From positions 1 to 24,806 of the forward strand of contig JAQBUV010000037.1 in assembly GCA_027623815.1 (NCBI GenBank): 24,806 nt of DNA, written 5' to 3'. A model generated the notes under the pieces. That model was not told the DNA's origin, ran no database searches, and saw only the letters and a program-made list of their open reading frames with translations. Shown one piece after another: positions 6,601-15,367 of the stretch. The position numbers and the translations under genes were made by a program. How positions within the stretch are numbered: position 1 is the first letter of the stretch; the number at the start of each line of letters is the position of its first letter. This DNA is from Casp-Chloro-G3 sp002816715. Its GTDB lineage: Bacteria; Chloroflexota; Dehalococcoidia; Lucifugimonadales; UBA3495.

Positions 6601-7975
6601 CTGGTTTTCCAGCCTCCAGTTCCGGCTGATTGTGGCCTTCACTCTGGTCTTGATACTGGCCTTCGGCAGCGTGAATCTGTTCGTCGGTTATGCCGCCCAA
6701 AAAGAGGCTGAGCGCTTTGAAACCCGCCTGGGTGCGGCGCGCTCCGCCCGGGTGAATCAGATGGTGTCGCAGTATTACTCCAGAGAAAGGGGCTGGGCCG
6801 ACCTACAGCCCACCCTGGAGCAGGCCGGACGGCTGTCTGGGCGTCGCATTATAGTTGCCGACGCCCAGGGCGTTGTGGTGGGAGATTCCCAACTGGGCCA
6901 TGCCCGACCCTGGCGGCCCAACGACCCAGGCGGAATTTTCGTCCCGATCCACTTCGACGGAACGCAGGTGGGCGCATTGCTGGTGGCCAACACTAACAAT
7001 CGGGAAATTATCGGAGACCCAGCGGTGAGCCGCCTGGCCGCCGCCGTTAATTTGAGATTGTTCTGGACCGGACTATTCGCGGTAATAGCGGGCATAATTT
7101 TAATCGCCTTGATGTCCCGACGCATTCTGGCACCGGTGCAGTCCCTGACCTCAGCAGCACGACAGTTGGGTCAGGGCGACCTGGCCCAGCGTGTTGCCGA
7201 TTCCGCTCCCGGAGAGATCGGCCAATTAGCCCGGACTTTCAACGCAATGGCCAAGAATTTAGAAAGGGCGGAGGTCCAGCGGCGCAGTCTGGTAGCCGAT
7301 GTCGCCCACGAATTGAGAACACCCTTGTCCAATGTGCAGGGCTACTTGGAAGCAGTCAAAGACGGCGTTCTGCCGCCCGATGAGCAGACCGTCGATACCA
7401 TCTACCAGCAGGTGCGCCACGTAGTAAAATTGGTGGACGACCTCCGTTTGCTGGCTCTGGCCGAGGCAGGAGTGATGCGCCTCGACCGCCAACATGCTTC
7501 CATTGCAGAATTACTGAGCCAAACCGCCGAGGCATTTCGTCCTGCCTCCGAAGCTAAGGGCGTGTCCCTTGAAGTGCAATCGCCGGGGCGACTACCCTTG
7601 ATCTCAATGGACCGTACCAGAGTGGCTCAAGTGCTCTCCAATCTGTTGGATAACGCCATATTCCACACCCCGCCCAGCGGCGTAGTCACCGTTAGCGCCC
7701 AGCAAGTCAACAACTCAGTCAGGGTCAGCGTGGTTGATACCGGCCCGGGCATCTCACCAACCGACCTGGAGTTATTGTTTGAGCGTTTTTACCGCACCGA
7801 CCCTTCCCGTGCCCGCTCAACCGGCGGAACCGGATTGGGCCTGACCATCGCCAAACAGTTGGTAGAGGCCCACGGAGGCGTCATTGGGGTTGAGAGCAAA
7901 CTGGATGAAGGCAGCCATTTTTTCTTTGACCTGCCACTGGTCAATCAGGTGAACAATCAGGATCGCCCAGTTTAG
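6587..7975 (+). CDS. HAMP-containing sensor histidine kinase
   Basis: A membrane sensor kinase of about 462 residues from TTG 6587, which overlaps the end of the regulator gene by 14 nt. The frame is open further upstream, to a TTG at 6527, but those residues are antisense to no signal and overlap the regulator domain. Two membrane segments (about 12-34 and 157-178) flank a roughly 120-residue extracellular domain. HAMP follows, then a HisKA domain with phospho-His241 in VAHELRTPLSN. The ATPase domain has N-box SNLLDNAIFH, G1 DTGPGIS and G2 GTGLGLTIAKQLVEAHGG. The architecture is BaeS-like. It would phosphorylate the regulator encoded just upstream. The start codon is the least certain point. 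Confidence 0.9.
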   Translation: MAIRSWFSSLQFRLIVAFTLVLILAFGSVNLFVGYAAQKEAERFETRLGAARSARVNQMVSQYYSRERGWADLQPTLEQAGRLSGRRIIVADAQGVVVGDSQLGHARPWRPNDPGGIFVPIHFDGTQVGALLVANTNNREIIGDPAVSRLAAAVNLRLFWTGLFAVIAGIILIALMSRRILAPVQSLTSAARQLGQGDLAQRVADSAPGEIGQLARTFNAMAKNLERAEVQRRSLVADVAHELRTPLSNVQGYLEAVKDGVLPPDEQTVDTIYQQVRHVVKLVDDLRLLALAEAGVMRLDRQHASIAELLSQTAEAFRPASEAKGVSLEVQSPGRLPLISMDRTRVAQVLSNLLDNAIFHTPPSGVVTVSAQQVNNSVRVSVVDTGPGISPTDLELLFERFYRTDPSRARSTGGTGLGLTIAKQLVEAHGGVIGVESKLDEGSHFFFDLPLVNQVNNQDRPV

Positions 7976-7991
7976 GTAAGGGGTAAAAGAT

Positions 7992-10067
7992 ATGAGGAAA
8001 ATGTTGAGCTGGCTCATTGTATCGTTCAAGGCGCTCCGGCCCTGGCAGACGGCCACCGTAGCTATCGTGATTCTGGGGTCGGCATGGGCCACCTATGGCA
8101 TAATTTCCAACACTACCTCGGCCAACCAGGTAGACCTGACCGCCAACCAGCGGATCATCCCGGTCCAGTACGGCGACCTGATGAATCAGGTATCTACCAA
8201 CGGAAGCTTGATCTTCCCGGAGAGAGAGACTCTTACCTTTGGCTCCGCTGGAACAGTGTCCCGCGTCTTGGTCAAAGAAGGACAGCAGGTAACCCAAGGA
8301 CAGCCGTTGGCCGAGCTAGACCACGCCAGCGTCATTTACCTGGAAGAATCGGCGGCACAGGCCAAAGTTGATTTGCAGGCGGCCCAAGACTCCTTGGCCC
8401 AATTAGAATCCGAGCTGGCTCTGGACTTTGCCACTGCTGAGCAGGAAGTGGCCAGCGCCCAATTGGAACTAAACGCGGCGATCAACGTTCTGGCCGCCGC
8501 CAGTAACCCCGACACTCAGGTAGAGATCAAGACCCAAGAAGAGGCGGTCGCCAGTGCAAGATTGAGTTTGCAGAACGCTAATAGAGCGCTGATTTCCCTC
8601 AACCCGTCGCACGCTCAAGAACTGGCCGACGCGATCAAGGCCAAAACATCGGCGCAGACCGCGCTAAAAGAGGCGCAGGACAAGCTGAACAATTTTGACG
8701 TAGATTACGACTCCCAGCTAGCAGCGGCATTGCAGGCCAAAGCGGCCGCCGAGGTGGCCTTGGACCAAGCACAAGATGCTCTTGATAGCTTCGAGAAGGC
8801 CAACGAAAGTTGGCTGGGCACAGTCCTGAGTGATAAAGCGATGGCCGAGGCCAACCTGGAAAAAACCCAGGCGGAGCTTGCTAGATTCATTAAGTCTGAA
8901 GCGGAATCCGGAGGCTACAGTTCCCTCATCCTCCAATGGGAGCGGTTCGTGGCGACCCGTCAAGAAAACCTGAACGGCCTCCAAGCCCGCACCGCGGAAC
9001 CGGAGCGGCTCATGGCTGACCTTGAACTGGCTGAGGGACAACTTTTGCAGGCCAAAAACAGCCTGGCTGACCTGCGATCAGGCTCAGACTCGCTACAGTT
9101 CCAAGACCTGGAATCGGCGGCGGATGTGGCTCAAGCCAACCTGACAATAGCCGAGAAAGACCTGGCGGATATTGCCGTTGGGGTAGACCCCCTGAAAGCC
9201 GCGGTAACCCAGACCCAGGCATCCCTGGCGCAAGTAACCCTGACCAGAGCCGAAAAAGAACTGGCCGACCTATTAGAATCGCAAACCCTTGATGTCACCC
9301 TCAAGGAAAAAGAAGTGGTGGTGGCCGAGCACACTTTAGCCAGCTCTAAGAAATCTCTGGAGTTGAAGTCCTTGGGCGCCGATCACCCGGAAATAGCGCT
9401 CAGGCAGGCGGCGGCGGCGGCAAAGCAAGACCTAGAAAATGCGCTGAAACTCCTGGATGACACATCCCTTGAATCCCCGATCACCGGCATGGTTACCCTG
9501 GTCGCCATCGAGGAGGGCGACGACGTTGACGCCAACACCACCGTCGTAGAGATCGTCGACACCAGCGTTATTGAAATCGACGGCATTGTCGACGAGGTAG
9601 ATGTTCTGTCGGTCACCGCAGGCACGCCCACCGAAGTCACCTTCGACGCCCTGCGCGGCCAGGTCTTCGCGGGAACTGTATCGGAGATTTCCTCCGCCGC
9701 GGGCAATCAGTCGGGCGTGGTCACCTACCCAATCAAGGTTCAGGTGGTGGTGCCCGCGGGCCTGCAGCTCAGGGAGGGCCTCACCGCCGTCGCCAAGATC
9801 GTCCTCAACTCGGAGAAGAACGTTCTGCTGGTGCCCCAACAATCTCTGTATGGGACATTCGATCAGCCGACCGTTAGACTGATGACCGCCTCCGGCGTCG
9901 AAGACCGAGCCGTTGAACTGGGCAACAGCGATGATTTCTACGTGGTGGTGCAGTCAGGACTGAAAGAAGGAGACCAGGTGGTTATGGAGTCCGCAGAATT
10001 CAGCACCGCCGGATCTGGCTTTGGTCAACTCCGCACCATCACCGGGGGCCGGGGCGGTCGGCGTTAG
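7992..10067 (+). CDS. HlyD/MacA-type membrane-fusion (periplasmic adaptor) protein with very long coiled coil
   Basis: A 691-residue adaptor that would link the MacB-type permease to partners outside the membrane. Residues about 19-39 form an N-terminal membrane anchor. Half of a lipoyl-like domain follows (about 58-102, with GTVSRVLVKEGQQVTQGQPLAELD split by typical Gly turns). A coiled-coil region then fills about 104-490, rich in Ala/Gln/Glu/Leu with recurring AQDxL-like heptads. The second half-lipoyl motif SPITGMVTLV begins near 494, followed by a beta-barrel and a membrane-proximal domain. Usual MacA proteins are near 370 residues, so the coiled coil is greatly expanded. It starts 16 nt after the kinase gene, with AAGGGG upstream. 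A diderm-type outer partner (TolC) is not seen. Confidence 0.9.
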   Translation: MRKMLSWLIVSFKALRPWQTATVAIVILGSAWATYGIISNTTSANQVDLTANQRIIPVQYGDLMNQVSTNGSLIFPERETLTFGSAGTVSRVLVKEGQQVTQGQPLAELDHASVIYLEESAAQAKVDLQAAQDSLAQLESELALDFATAEQEVASAQLELNAAINVLAAASNPDTQVEIKTQEEAVASARLSLQNANRALISLNPSHAQELADAIKAKTSAQTALKEAQDKLNNFDVDYDSQLAAALQAKAAAEVALDQAQDALDSFEKANESWLGTVLSDKAMAEANLEKTQAELARFIKSEAESGGYSSLILQWERFVATRQENLNGLQARTAEPERLMADLELAEGQLLQAKNSLADLRSGSDSLQFQDLESAADVAQANLTIAEKDLADIAVGVDPLKAAVTQTQASLAQVTLTRAEKELADLLESQTLDVTLKEKEVVVAEHTLASSKKSLELKSLGADHPEIALRQAAAAAKQDLENALKLLDDTSLESPITGMVTLVAIEEGDDVDANTTVVEIVDTSVIEIDGIVDEVDVLSVTAGTPTEVTFDALRGQVFAGTVSEISSAAGNQSGVVTYPIKVQVVVPAGLQLREGLTAVAKIVLNSEKNVLLVPQQSLYGTFDQPTVRLMTASGVEDRAVELGNSDDFYVVVQSGLKEGDQVVMESAEFSTAGSGFGQLRTITGGRGGRR

Positions 10068-10121
10068 CTGGACGCACCATAAGGCCGCCACATCCGCCAC
10101 ATATTGATGAAGAGTTAAAGC

Positions 10122-10868
10122 ATGATTGAACTGCAAAACCTGACCAAGATTTACCGCATGGGAAACATTGAGGTTCCAGCGCTACGGGGAGTAACACTGT
10201 CCATCGACACCAGCGAAATGGTTGCCATCATGGGCGCCTCCGGTTCTGGCAAGTCCACCATGATGAACATTTTGGGCTGTCTAGACGTGCCAACCTCCGG
10301 CCAGTACCTGCTGGACGGCGAAGATGTGGTCAGGTTAACCGATGACCGGCTGGCCGAGATTCGCAATCGCAAGATTGGCTTCGTCTTTCAGACTTACAAC
10401 CTGCTGCCTCGCCTCACCGCCCTGGCCAACGTCGAGATGCCCCTGCTTTACGGCAACGGTCATAACCGTCGGCGACGGGCCATGGATGCCCTGGAAAAAG
10501 TAGGTCTGGCCGACCGCATGAACCACCGGCCCACTGAGCTTTCCGGCGGACAGCAGCAGCGGGTAGGCATTGCCCGAGCGTTGGTCAAAGACCCGAGTTT
10601 GATGCTGGCCGACGAGCCCACCGGCAACCTGGACAGCCAGTCCAGCCAAGACATTGTGGCCATCTTGGAGGGGTTGAACCAGCAAGAAGGACTGACGGTG
10701 GTCATCATCACCCACGAACCCGACATAGCCGCTGCCACCCGACGGATTATCTCCATGCGGGATGGGCAGATCATCGAAGACCGGCCTGTTGGTGAAGCCG
10801 ACCATAATCTGGAGGCTGCTTCGCTGGAAAGGGCGGAAAGGGCTTCAAATGGCAGGCCGACAGTATGA
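10122..10868 (+). CDS. MacB/LolD-type ABC transporter ATP-binding protein
   Basis: A 248-residue ATPase that energises the adjacent MacB-type permease. Walker A GASGSGKST lies at 38-46, the Q-loop Gln at 90, signature LSGGQQQR at 140-147, Walker B LMLADEP at 160-166 and H-loop His198. The family core is of normal length, with a short charged C-terminal tail. It follows the membrane-fusion gene by 54 nt, and its stop overlaps the permease start by 4 nt (ATGA), showing tight coupling. In E. coli the ATPase and permease are fused in MacB; here they are split, as in many Gram-positive and Chloroflexota systems. Substrates may include peptides, lipids or antibiotics, but cannot be told from the sequence. 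Confidence 0.95.
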   Translation: MIELQNLTKIYRMGNIEVPALRGVTLSIDTSEMVAIMGASGSGKSTMMNILGCLDVPTSGQYLLDGEDVVRLTDDRLAEIRNRKIGFVFQTYNLLPRLTALANVEMPLLYGNGHNRRRRAMDALEKVGLADRMNHRPTELSGGQQQRVGIARALVKDPSLMLADEPTGNLDSQSSQDIVAILEGLNQQEGLTVVIITHEPDIAAATRRIISMRDGQIIEDRPVGEADHNLEAASLERAERASNGRPTV

Positions 10869-12112
10869 ACCCGCTGACCACTTTCCGCATTGCCCTGTCA
10901 TCGCTGGGCACCAACAAGCTGCGCGCCGCGCTGACCCTGCTGGGCATCGTCATCGGCGTATCCGCGGTGATAACGTTGATGGCCATCGGCCGAGGGGTGC
11001 AGCAGTCGATCACCGACAGTCTACAGACCTTAGGCACCAATCTGCTGTTCGTCCGGCCTGGGGAGTCCAGCCAGGGTGGCGTGTCTGGAGGTCAGGGCAG
11101 CACCGCCACTCTGACGCTGGACGACGCCAACGCCTTGGTCGGGTCGGTTTTTGCGCCTTCCGTGAGCGGCGTTGCCCCGGAGTTGCGGACTTCGGGCCAG
11201 GTGGTGTTCGGACGAAATAACACCTCCACCCAAATAATTGGAGTAACTCCAGACTACGAGACCGTGCGAAACTACCCCATCAGCACTGGCCAATTCATCA
11301 CGCCGGGACAGGTGGAGAACAACTCTCAGGTCGCCGTATTGGGGGCCACCGTCGCCGAGACCTTATACGGTTTCCGCAGTCCAGTCGGCCAGCCTATTCG
11401 CATCAATGGCAAGCAGTTTGAGGTGATAGGGGTGCTGGAAAGCAAGGGCGGCAGTGCCTTCGGATCGCTGGATGATCAGGTACTGGTGCCGATAACCACG
11501 GTTTACTACCGGCTCAGTTCTCAACGCACCGCTCAGGGCGGAGTGAGCGTCGGCACGATAAATGTTCAGGTGTCCCAGGTAGAAGATATGGACCGGGCGG
11601 TGCAGGAAATCGCGACGGTGCTCCGTCTGCGCCACCGCATAACCGGGGAGGACGATTTCTCGGTCACCAGCCAGCAGGACATTCTGGATACCCTGGAGCA
11701 GACTACCAACACCTTCGTGATTTTCCTGGGGGCCATCGCCAGCATATCCCTACTGGTTGGTGGCATCGGCATCATGAACATCATGCTGGTATCGGTCACC
11801 GAGCGCACCAGGGAAATTGGCATCCGCAAAGCGATGGGAGCCAAACGCCGCGACATTCTGCTCCAGTTCATGTCCGAGGCTACGTTGTTGAGCCTGGGCG
11901 GCGGGGCGGTAGGCGTGCTCATTGGCTGGACGCTGTCGCAGTTGCTAAACGGACTGCCTTTGCTGGGCAGCCAGCCAATCCAAACCGCCGCCAGACCGGA
12001 TGTCGCTATACTGGCCCTGGTGGTATCGGCGGCCATCGGTCTGTTCTTCGGCATTTACCCGGCCATGCGAGCCGCATCGTTGCACCCCATTGACGCCTTG
12101 AGGCATGAGTAG
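10865..12112 (+). CDS. MacB-like FtsX-family ABC permease
   Basis: A 415-residue type VII ABC permease. The first membrane helix (about 18-42, in LTLLGIVIGVSAVITLMAIG) is followed by a large extracytoplasmic MacB_PCD domain (about 45-270). Three more helices follow near 282-306, 338-360 and 380-402. The cytoplasmic motif REIGIRKAMGA and the ending AMRAASLHPIDALRHE are characteristic. Mechanotransmission permeases of this type work on substrates outside the membrane with an adaptor protein, here encoded upstream. It begins in a 4-nt overlap with the ATPase gene and is followed without a gap by the DUF5666-like gene. Confidence 0.95.
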   Translation: MNPLTTFRIALSSLGTNKLRAALTLLGIVIGVSAVITLMAIGRGVQQSITDSLQTLGTNLLFVRPGESSQGGVSGGQGSTATLTLDDANALVGSVFAPSVSGVAPELRTSGQVVFGRNNTSTQIIGVTPDYETVRNYPISTGQFITPGQVENNSQVAVLGATVAETLYGFRSPVGQPIRINGKQFEVIGVLESKGGSAFGSLDDQVLVPITTVYYRLSSQRTAQGGVSVGTINVQVSQVEDMDRAVQEIATVLRLRHRITGEDDFSVTSQQDILDTLEQTTNTFVIFLGAIASISLLVGGIGIMNIMLVSVTERTREIGIRKAMGAKRRDILLQFMSEATLLSLGGGAVGVLIGWTLSQLLNGLPLLGSQPIQTAARPDVAILALVVSAAIGLFFGIYPAMRAASLHPIDALRHE

Positions 12113-12739
12113 ATGAAAGAGCACGTGAACAAGCCATTCTTGGTATTGCTGATTATAGCGGTGATTATTGGAGTAAGCGTCGGTGGAGTCTTCGCTGGGG
12201 GAGTGGCCTTCGGCAAGGCATCCGACGTTGAGCCCGCAACCGCCCTGGCTCTGGGCGGGCCACGCCCCAACTCGACGGATGGCGCTGGTCAGGGTGGGCA
12301 AGGTCAATTCAGCCGGGGCCCAGGGCGGCCAACTTCACAGGGTGTGCCGCAACGGCAGCCGGGCCAGTTCGACCCTCCGCCAGCCATTGTGCCACCGACG
12401 GCGGAACCCGGTTCTGGTGACGCTACGGTTCGGTCCTTCGCGGGCAGGGGTGGGCTCTCCGGCACCATCGAAAACATTGAAGGCAACGTGGTGACTATCG
12501 CCACTACTGAAGGCCCGGTAGCGGCGACCATCAACGAGACAACGTCAATTATCCAAATCGCAGCAGCCAGCGTTGACGACTTGCAACCAGGGATGCAAGT
12601 GACGGTGATGGGGCCAGCGGGCGAGGACGGCAGCGTCGCGGCCGCCGATGTGGTCATTACCCCAGAAGGACTGGACATTCCCTTTGGTGGAGGCCAGCGA
12701 GATGGCCGGGGTTCCCGACGGGCTGAGGACGCGCCCTGA
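12113..12739 (+). CDS. Membrane-anchored DUF5666-like protein
   Basis: A 208-residue protein of unknown function, last in the exporter operon. An N-terminal membrane segment (about 8-32) is followed by a low-complexity Gly/Pro/Gln linker (about 48-105). A compact beta-rich domain comes next (about 113-185: GTIENIEGNVVTI, then a DLQPGMQVTVMG-type strand). That pattern is close to the DUF5666 OB-fold-like family. It ends with a Gly/Arg-rich tail. The ATG directly follows the permease stop, so translation is coupled and the product probably works at the exporter as an extracytoplasmic accessory. The fold assignment is by pattern only. Confidence 0.82.
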   Translation: MKEHVNKPFLVLLIIAVIIGVSVGGVFAGGVAFGKASDVEPATALALGGPRPNSTDGAGQGGQGQFSRGPGRPTSQGVPQRQPGQFDPPPAIVPPTAEPGSGDATVRSFAGRGGLSGTIENIEGNVVTIATTEGPVAATINETTSIIQIAAASVDDLQPGMQVTVMGPAGEDGSVAAADVVITPEGLDIPFGGGQRDGRGSRRAEDAP

Positions 12740-12910
12740 CCAGGCTCTTTTAACTGTCCGATATGGCCCAGGTTGAATGGGGCAAAACCCTGGCGAGACG
12801 CTGGCCCTCAAGTAATTCTCACTAAAATAGCCTTAACCCCTAGTGAATGGTAAAATCCCTTGAATCTATTCAGCTAGAGTAAAATCCAGTTTTCAGATCA
12901 AGGTGAGGCC

Positions 12911-14440
12911 ATGAAGTACGATGTCATCATTGTCGGTGCCGGGTCGGCAGGTTGTGTGCTGGCGGCCCGACTATCAGAAGACCCCAGCCGTTCGGTGCTG
13001 CTTTTGGAGGCAGGCCCCGACTATCCTGACCCAGATCGAATGCCCGACGAGATCAAGTATGACCTCAATCAGGCGGCATCAGCGGCCAATGCTCCCCACA
13101 ACTGGTCCTTTGTCGGTTCGGCGACTCCCCAGCAGGAAAAACCCGCCGCGGTAGCTAGAGGGCGGGTGGTCGGAGGCACCAGTTCGATCAACCACCAGAT
13201 CTTCCTGCGGGGCGTGCCCGAAGATTATGACAACTGGGCGGCCCAGGGCAACGACGAGTGGTCATACCTTAAAGTCTTGCCCTATTTCAGAAAGCTAGAG
13301 ACCGACACCGACATCAAGGACGATTTTCACGGCTCCGAGGGGCCAATCCCAGTGCGCCGCCACCCCAGAGAGTCGTGGCTGCCCCTGCATGCCGCCTTCT
13401 ACCAGGCTTGCGTCGACGCCGGTTTTCCAGAAGACCCAGACTGCAACCACCCAGAATCGGGCGGGGTGGGCGCAATACCGCTAAATAATCCCGGCGGCGT
13501 CCGCATGAGCACCGCTCTCACTTACCTGAACTCCTGCCGCCATCGCCTCAACCTGACCATCAAAGGCGACGTGCTGGCTAGGCGTATTCTGTTCAATGGC
13601 ACGCGTGCCACCGGCGTGGCGGTCGAGAGCAGCGGTCAGTCTTATGTTGTCGAAGGTGCAGAAATAATCCTGAGCGCCGGGGCGATCCAGTCTCCCCAAC
13701 TGCTGATGCTTTCGGGGGTCGGCCCCGCCGATCACCTCCGCAGTTTGGGCATCCCGGTGGTGCATGACCTGCCCGGCGTTGGCCAGCATCTGAAAAACCA
13801 CCCCTCGGCGTCGATACGGTTTCGCCCGCATCCCAGTCTGACACTGGCCGCTGATTCGCCCCGTAACATGGTGGTGCTCCGTTTCGCGCCGGCTGGCTCA
13901 CCAACCCGCAACGATGTACAGGTGCAACCCACGACATCGACACCCATTGGACAGAAAGAGATCGACGTTCGCATCGGGTGTCGTCTTGAGTCGCCGGACA
14001 GCGCCGGAACCCTGAGTCTGGAATCCACCGACCCGGACGTTCAGCCCAAGCTGGACTACCAGTTCCTGTCAGAACCTTGGGATCGGCAACGTCTGCGCGA
14101 AGCGGTACGCACCACAGTGAAACTGTTCGATCATCCGGCATTTGAGGGCATCACCGGCGAACGTATCTCGCCCACCGACGATACCCTGGCCTCGGACGAA
14201 AAGATGGATTTGTGGATGCAGCAAACGGCGAGCATCGCCGGTCACACCGCCTGCACCTGCCGGATGGGGCCGTCCAGCGATACAACCGCCGTGGTTGACC
14301 AGTACTGCCGGGTGCACGGCCTGGAGGGACTGCGAGTGGTTGACGCTTCAGTGATGCCTGAGGTTATCCGCGCCAACACCAACGCCACCGCCATCATGAT
14401 TGGGGAGCGGGCCGCTGACTTGATAATCAAGGGGTTTTAA
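12911..14440 (+). CDS. GMC-family FAD oxidoreductase (choline dehydrogenase-like)
   Basis: A 509-residue flavoenzyme that oxidises alcohols to aldehydes or ketones. The Rossmann FAD motif GAGSAG is at residues 9-14, then the GMC signature RGRVVGGTSSINHQIFLRG, split by one Ala near residue 82. The second GMC motif GAIQSPQLLMLSGVGP is near 256-272. The catalytic His is probably His445 in AGHTACTCRMGP; most relatives have HPxGTCxMG, so the small residue after His is unusual. The matching Asn lies in NTNATAIMIGERAADLI. AAGGTGAGG lies just before the ATG. No signal peptide. The 171-bp region upstream holds a 9-bp direct repeat GTAAAATCC (12850-12858 and 12879-12887). The substrate is unknown; neighbours suggest catabolic use. 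Confidence 0.93.
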   Translation: MKYDVIIVGAGSAGCVLAARLSEDPSRSVLLLEAGPDYPDPDRMPDEIKYDLNQAASAANAPHNWSFVGSATPQQEKPAAVARGRVVGGTSSINHQIFLRGVPEDYDNWAAQGNDEWSYLKVLPYFRKLETDTDIKDDFHGSEGPIPVRRHPRESWLPLHAAFYQACVDAGFPEDPDCNHPESGGVGAIPLNNPGGVRMSTALTYLNSCRHRLNLTIKGDVLARRILFNGTRATGVAVESSGQSYVVEGAEIILSAGAIQSPQLLMLSGVGPADHLRSLGIPVVHDLPGVGQHLKNHPSASIRFRPHPSLTLAADSPRNMVVLRFAPAGSPTRNDVQVQPTTSTPIGQKEIDVRIGCRLESPDSAGTLSLESTDPDVQPKLDYQFLSEPWDRQRLREAVRTTVKLFDHPAFEGITGERISPTDDTLASDEKMDLWMQQTASIAGHTACTCRMGPSSDTTAVVDQYCRVHGLEGLRVVDASVMPEVIRANTNATAIMIGERAADLIIKGF

Positions 14441-14478
14441 GACGCCCTAACTCCCAGCCAAATTTGTCCCCTTCGGTT

Positions 14479-14484
14479 ATAATA
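14479..14484 (+). promoter_or_regulatory. Consensus -10 box of the aldo/keto reductase gene
   Basis: A perfect TATAAT lies 31 bp before the start codon, giving a short leader of about 24 nt. No -35 consensus is seen at 16-18 bp upstream, so a weak or activator-dependent promoter is inferred. Confidence 0.45.
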
Positions 14485-14514
14485 CCCGCAGCTTTGAATT
14501 AGAGGGGTTTTAGA

Positions 14515-15327
14515 TTGGAATACCGTAAGTTGGGAAATCTGCAAGTGTCGGCCATCGGCATGGGCACTCTGCGCACCTTCGATGTTACGTCCGATGATGA
14601 TATTGCCCGCAGCCAGGAGATCATAGAGAACTGCCTGGCCAACGATGTAAACTTCATCGACACCGCCGCCTGGTACGGCGAGTCGGAGAAAGTGGTGGGC
14701 ATCGCCACTGCGGGAATCCGCGACCAGTTGCATCTCGCGACGAAAGTAAGATGCGAAGGCAAGGCCGAAGGTGAAGCCCAGATCGCCCGCTCCTTTCAAC
14801 TGCTGAACACAGATTACATCGAGCTGTTTCAAGTCCACAACATGATCGACTGGCAGACTCATCTCCCCACGCTGCAAAACCTGAAAGATGAAGGCAAGAT
14901 CGGCATGCTGGGCGTCACCGCGATGGTGCACGAGGCTTACCCGACCATCGCCGAGTTGATGCGGTCGGGGCGGGTGGACACGGTGCAGATTCCCTACAAC
15001 GTCATGGAGCGCGGCTGTGAGGAAGAATTACTGCCGCTGGCCGAAGAGCATGGCATCGGCATCCTGGTGATGGAGCCGCTGCAGAAGGGCCGCTACGTCA
15101 AAGACCTGAAAAGGCAACCCGACTTGACCCCGCTCAGAGAGTTTGGCATTGAGACTTGGGCGCAGGCGCTATTGGCCTGGGTGTTGGGCGATTCCAGAGT
15201 CAGTGTCACCATCCCCGCCACGTCTCGACCGGAGCGGGTCATGGAAAATGCCGCGGCTGGCTCGGTTGGTCAACTTCCCCAAGAGATGCGCGACTACATT
15301 CGTCACGAGACGGAACGCTGCCTGTAA
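14515..15327 (+). CDS. Aldo/keto reductase
   Basis: A 270-residue NAD(P)H-dependent oxidoreductase that reduces aldehydes or ketones to alcohols. The TTG start is supported by GAGGGG (14503-14508) 6 nt upstream and by alignment of EYRKLGNLQVSAIGMGT with the usual family N-terminus. The catalytic tetrad is complete: Asp49 (FIDTA), Tyr54 (YGES), Lys77 (ATKV) and His108 (QVHN). The C-terminal cofactor region PATSRPERVMENAAAG is of normal form. It follows the GMC gene by 74 bp with its own TATAAT box. Substrate not determinable. Confidence 0.93.
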   Translation: MEYRKLGNLQVSAIGMGTLRTFDVTSDDDIARSQEIIENCLANDVNFIDTAAWYGESEKVVGIATAGIRDQLHLATKVRCEGKAEGEAQIARSFQLLNTDYIELFQVHNMIDWQTHLPTLQNLKDEGKIGMLGVTAMVHEAYPTIAELMRSGRVDTVQIPYNVMERGCEEELLPLAEEHGIGILVMEPLQKGRYVKDLKRQPDLTPLREFGIETWAQALLAWVLGDSRVSVTIPATSRPERVMENAAAGSVGQLPQEMRDYIRHETERCL

Positions 15328-15367
15328 ACAGTGTTCAGACTCTAATCGCTAATACGGAGAATTGAGG

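Noticed and set aside
10122..10868. The MacB-type ATPase as the missing ZnuC
   Set aside because: Its sequence and 4-nt overlap with the MacB-type permease place it in the exporter; it lies 5 kb from znuB in another operon.
13593..14141. A 182-codon minus-strand open frame inside the GMC oxidoreductase gene
   Set aside because: It is antisense to a clear enzyme gene, Arg/Pro-rich in composition and without start signals; a shadow of GC-rich codon use.
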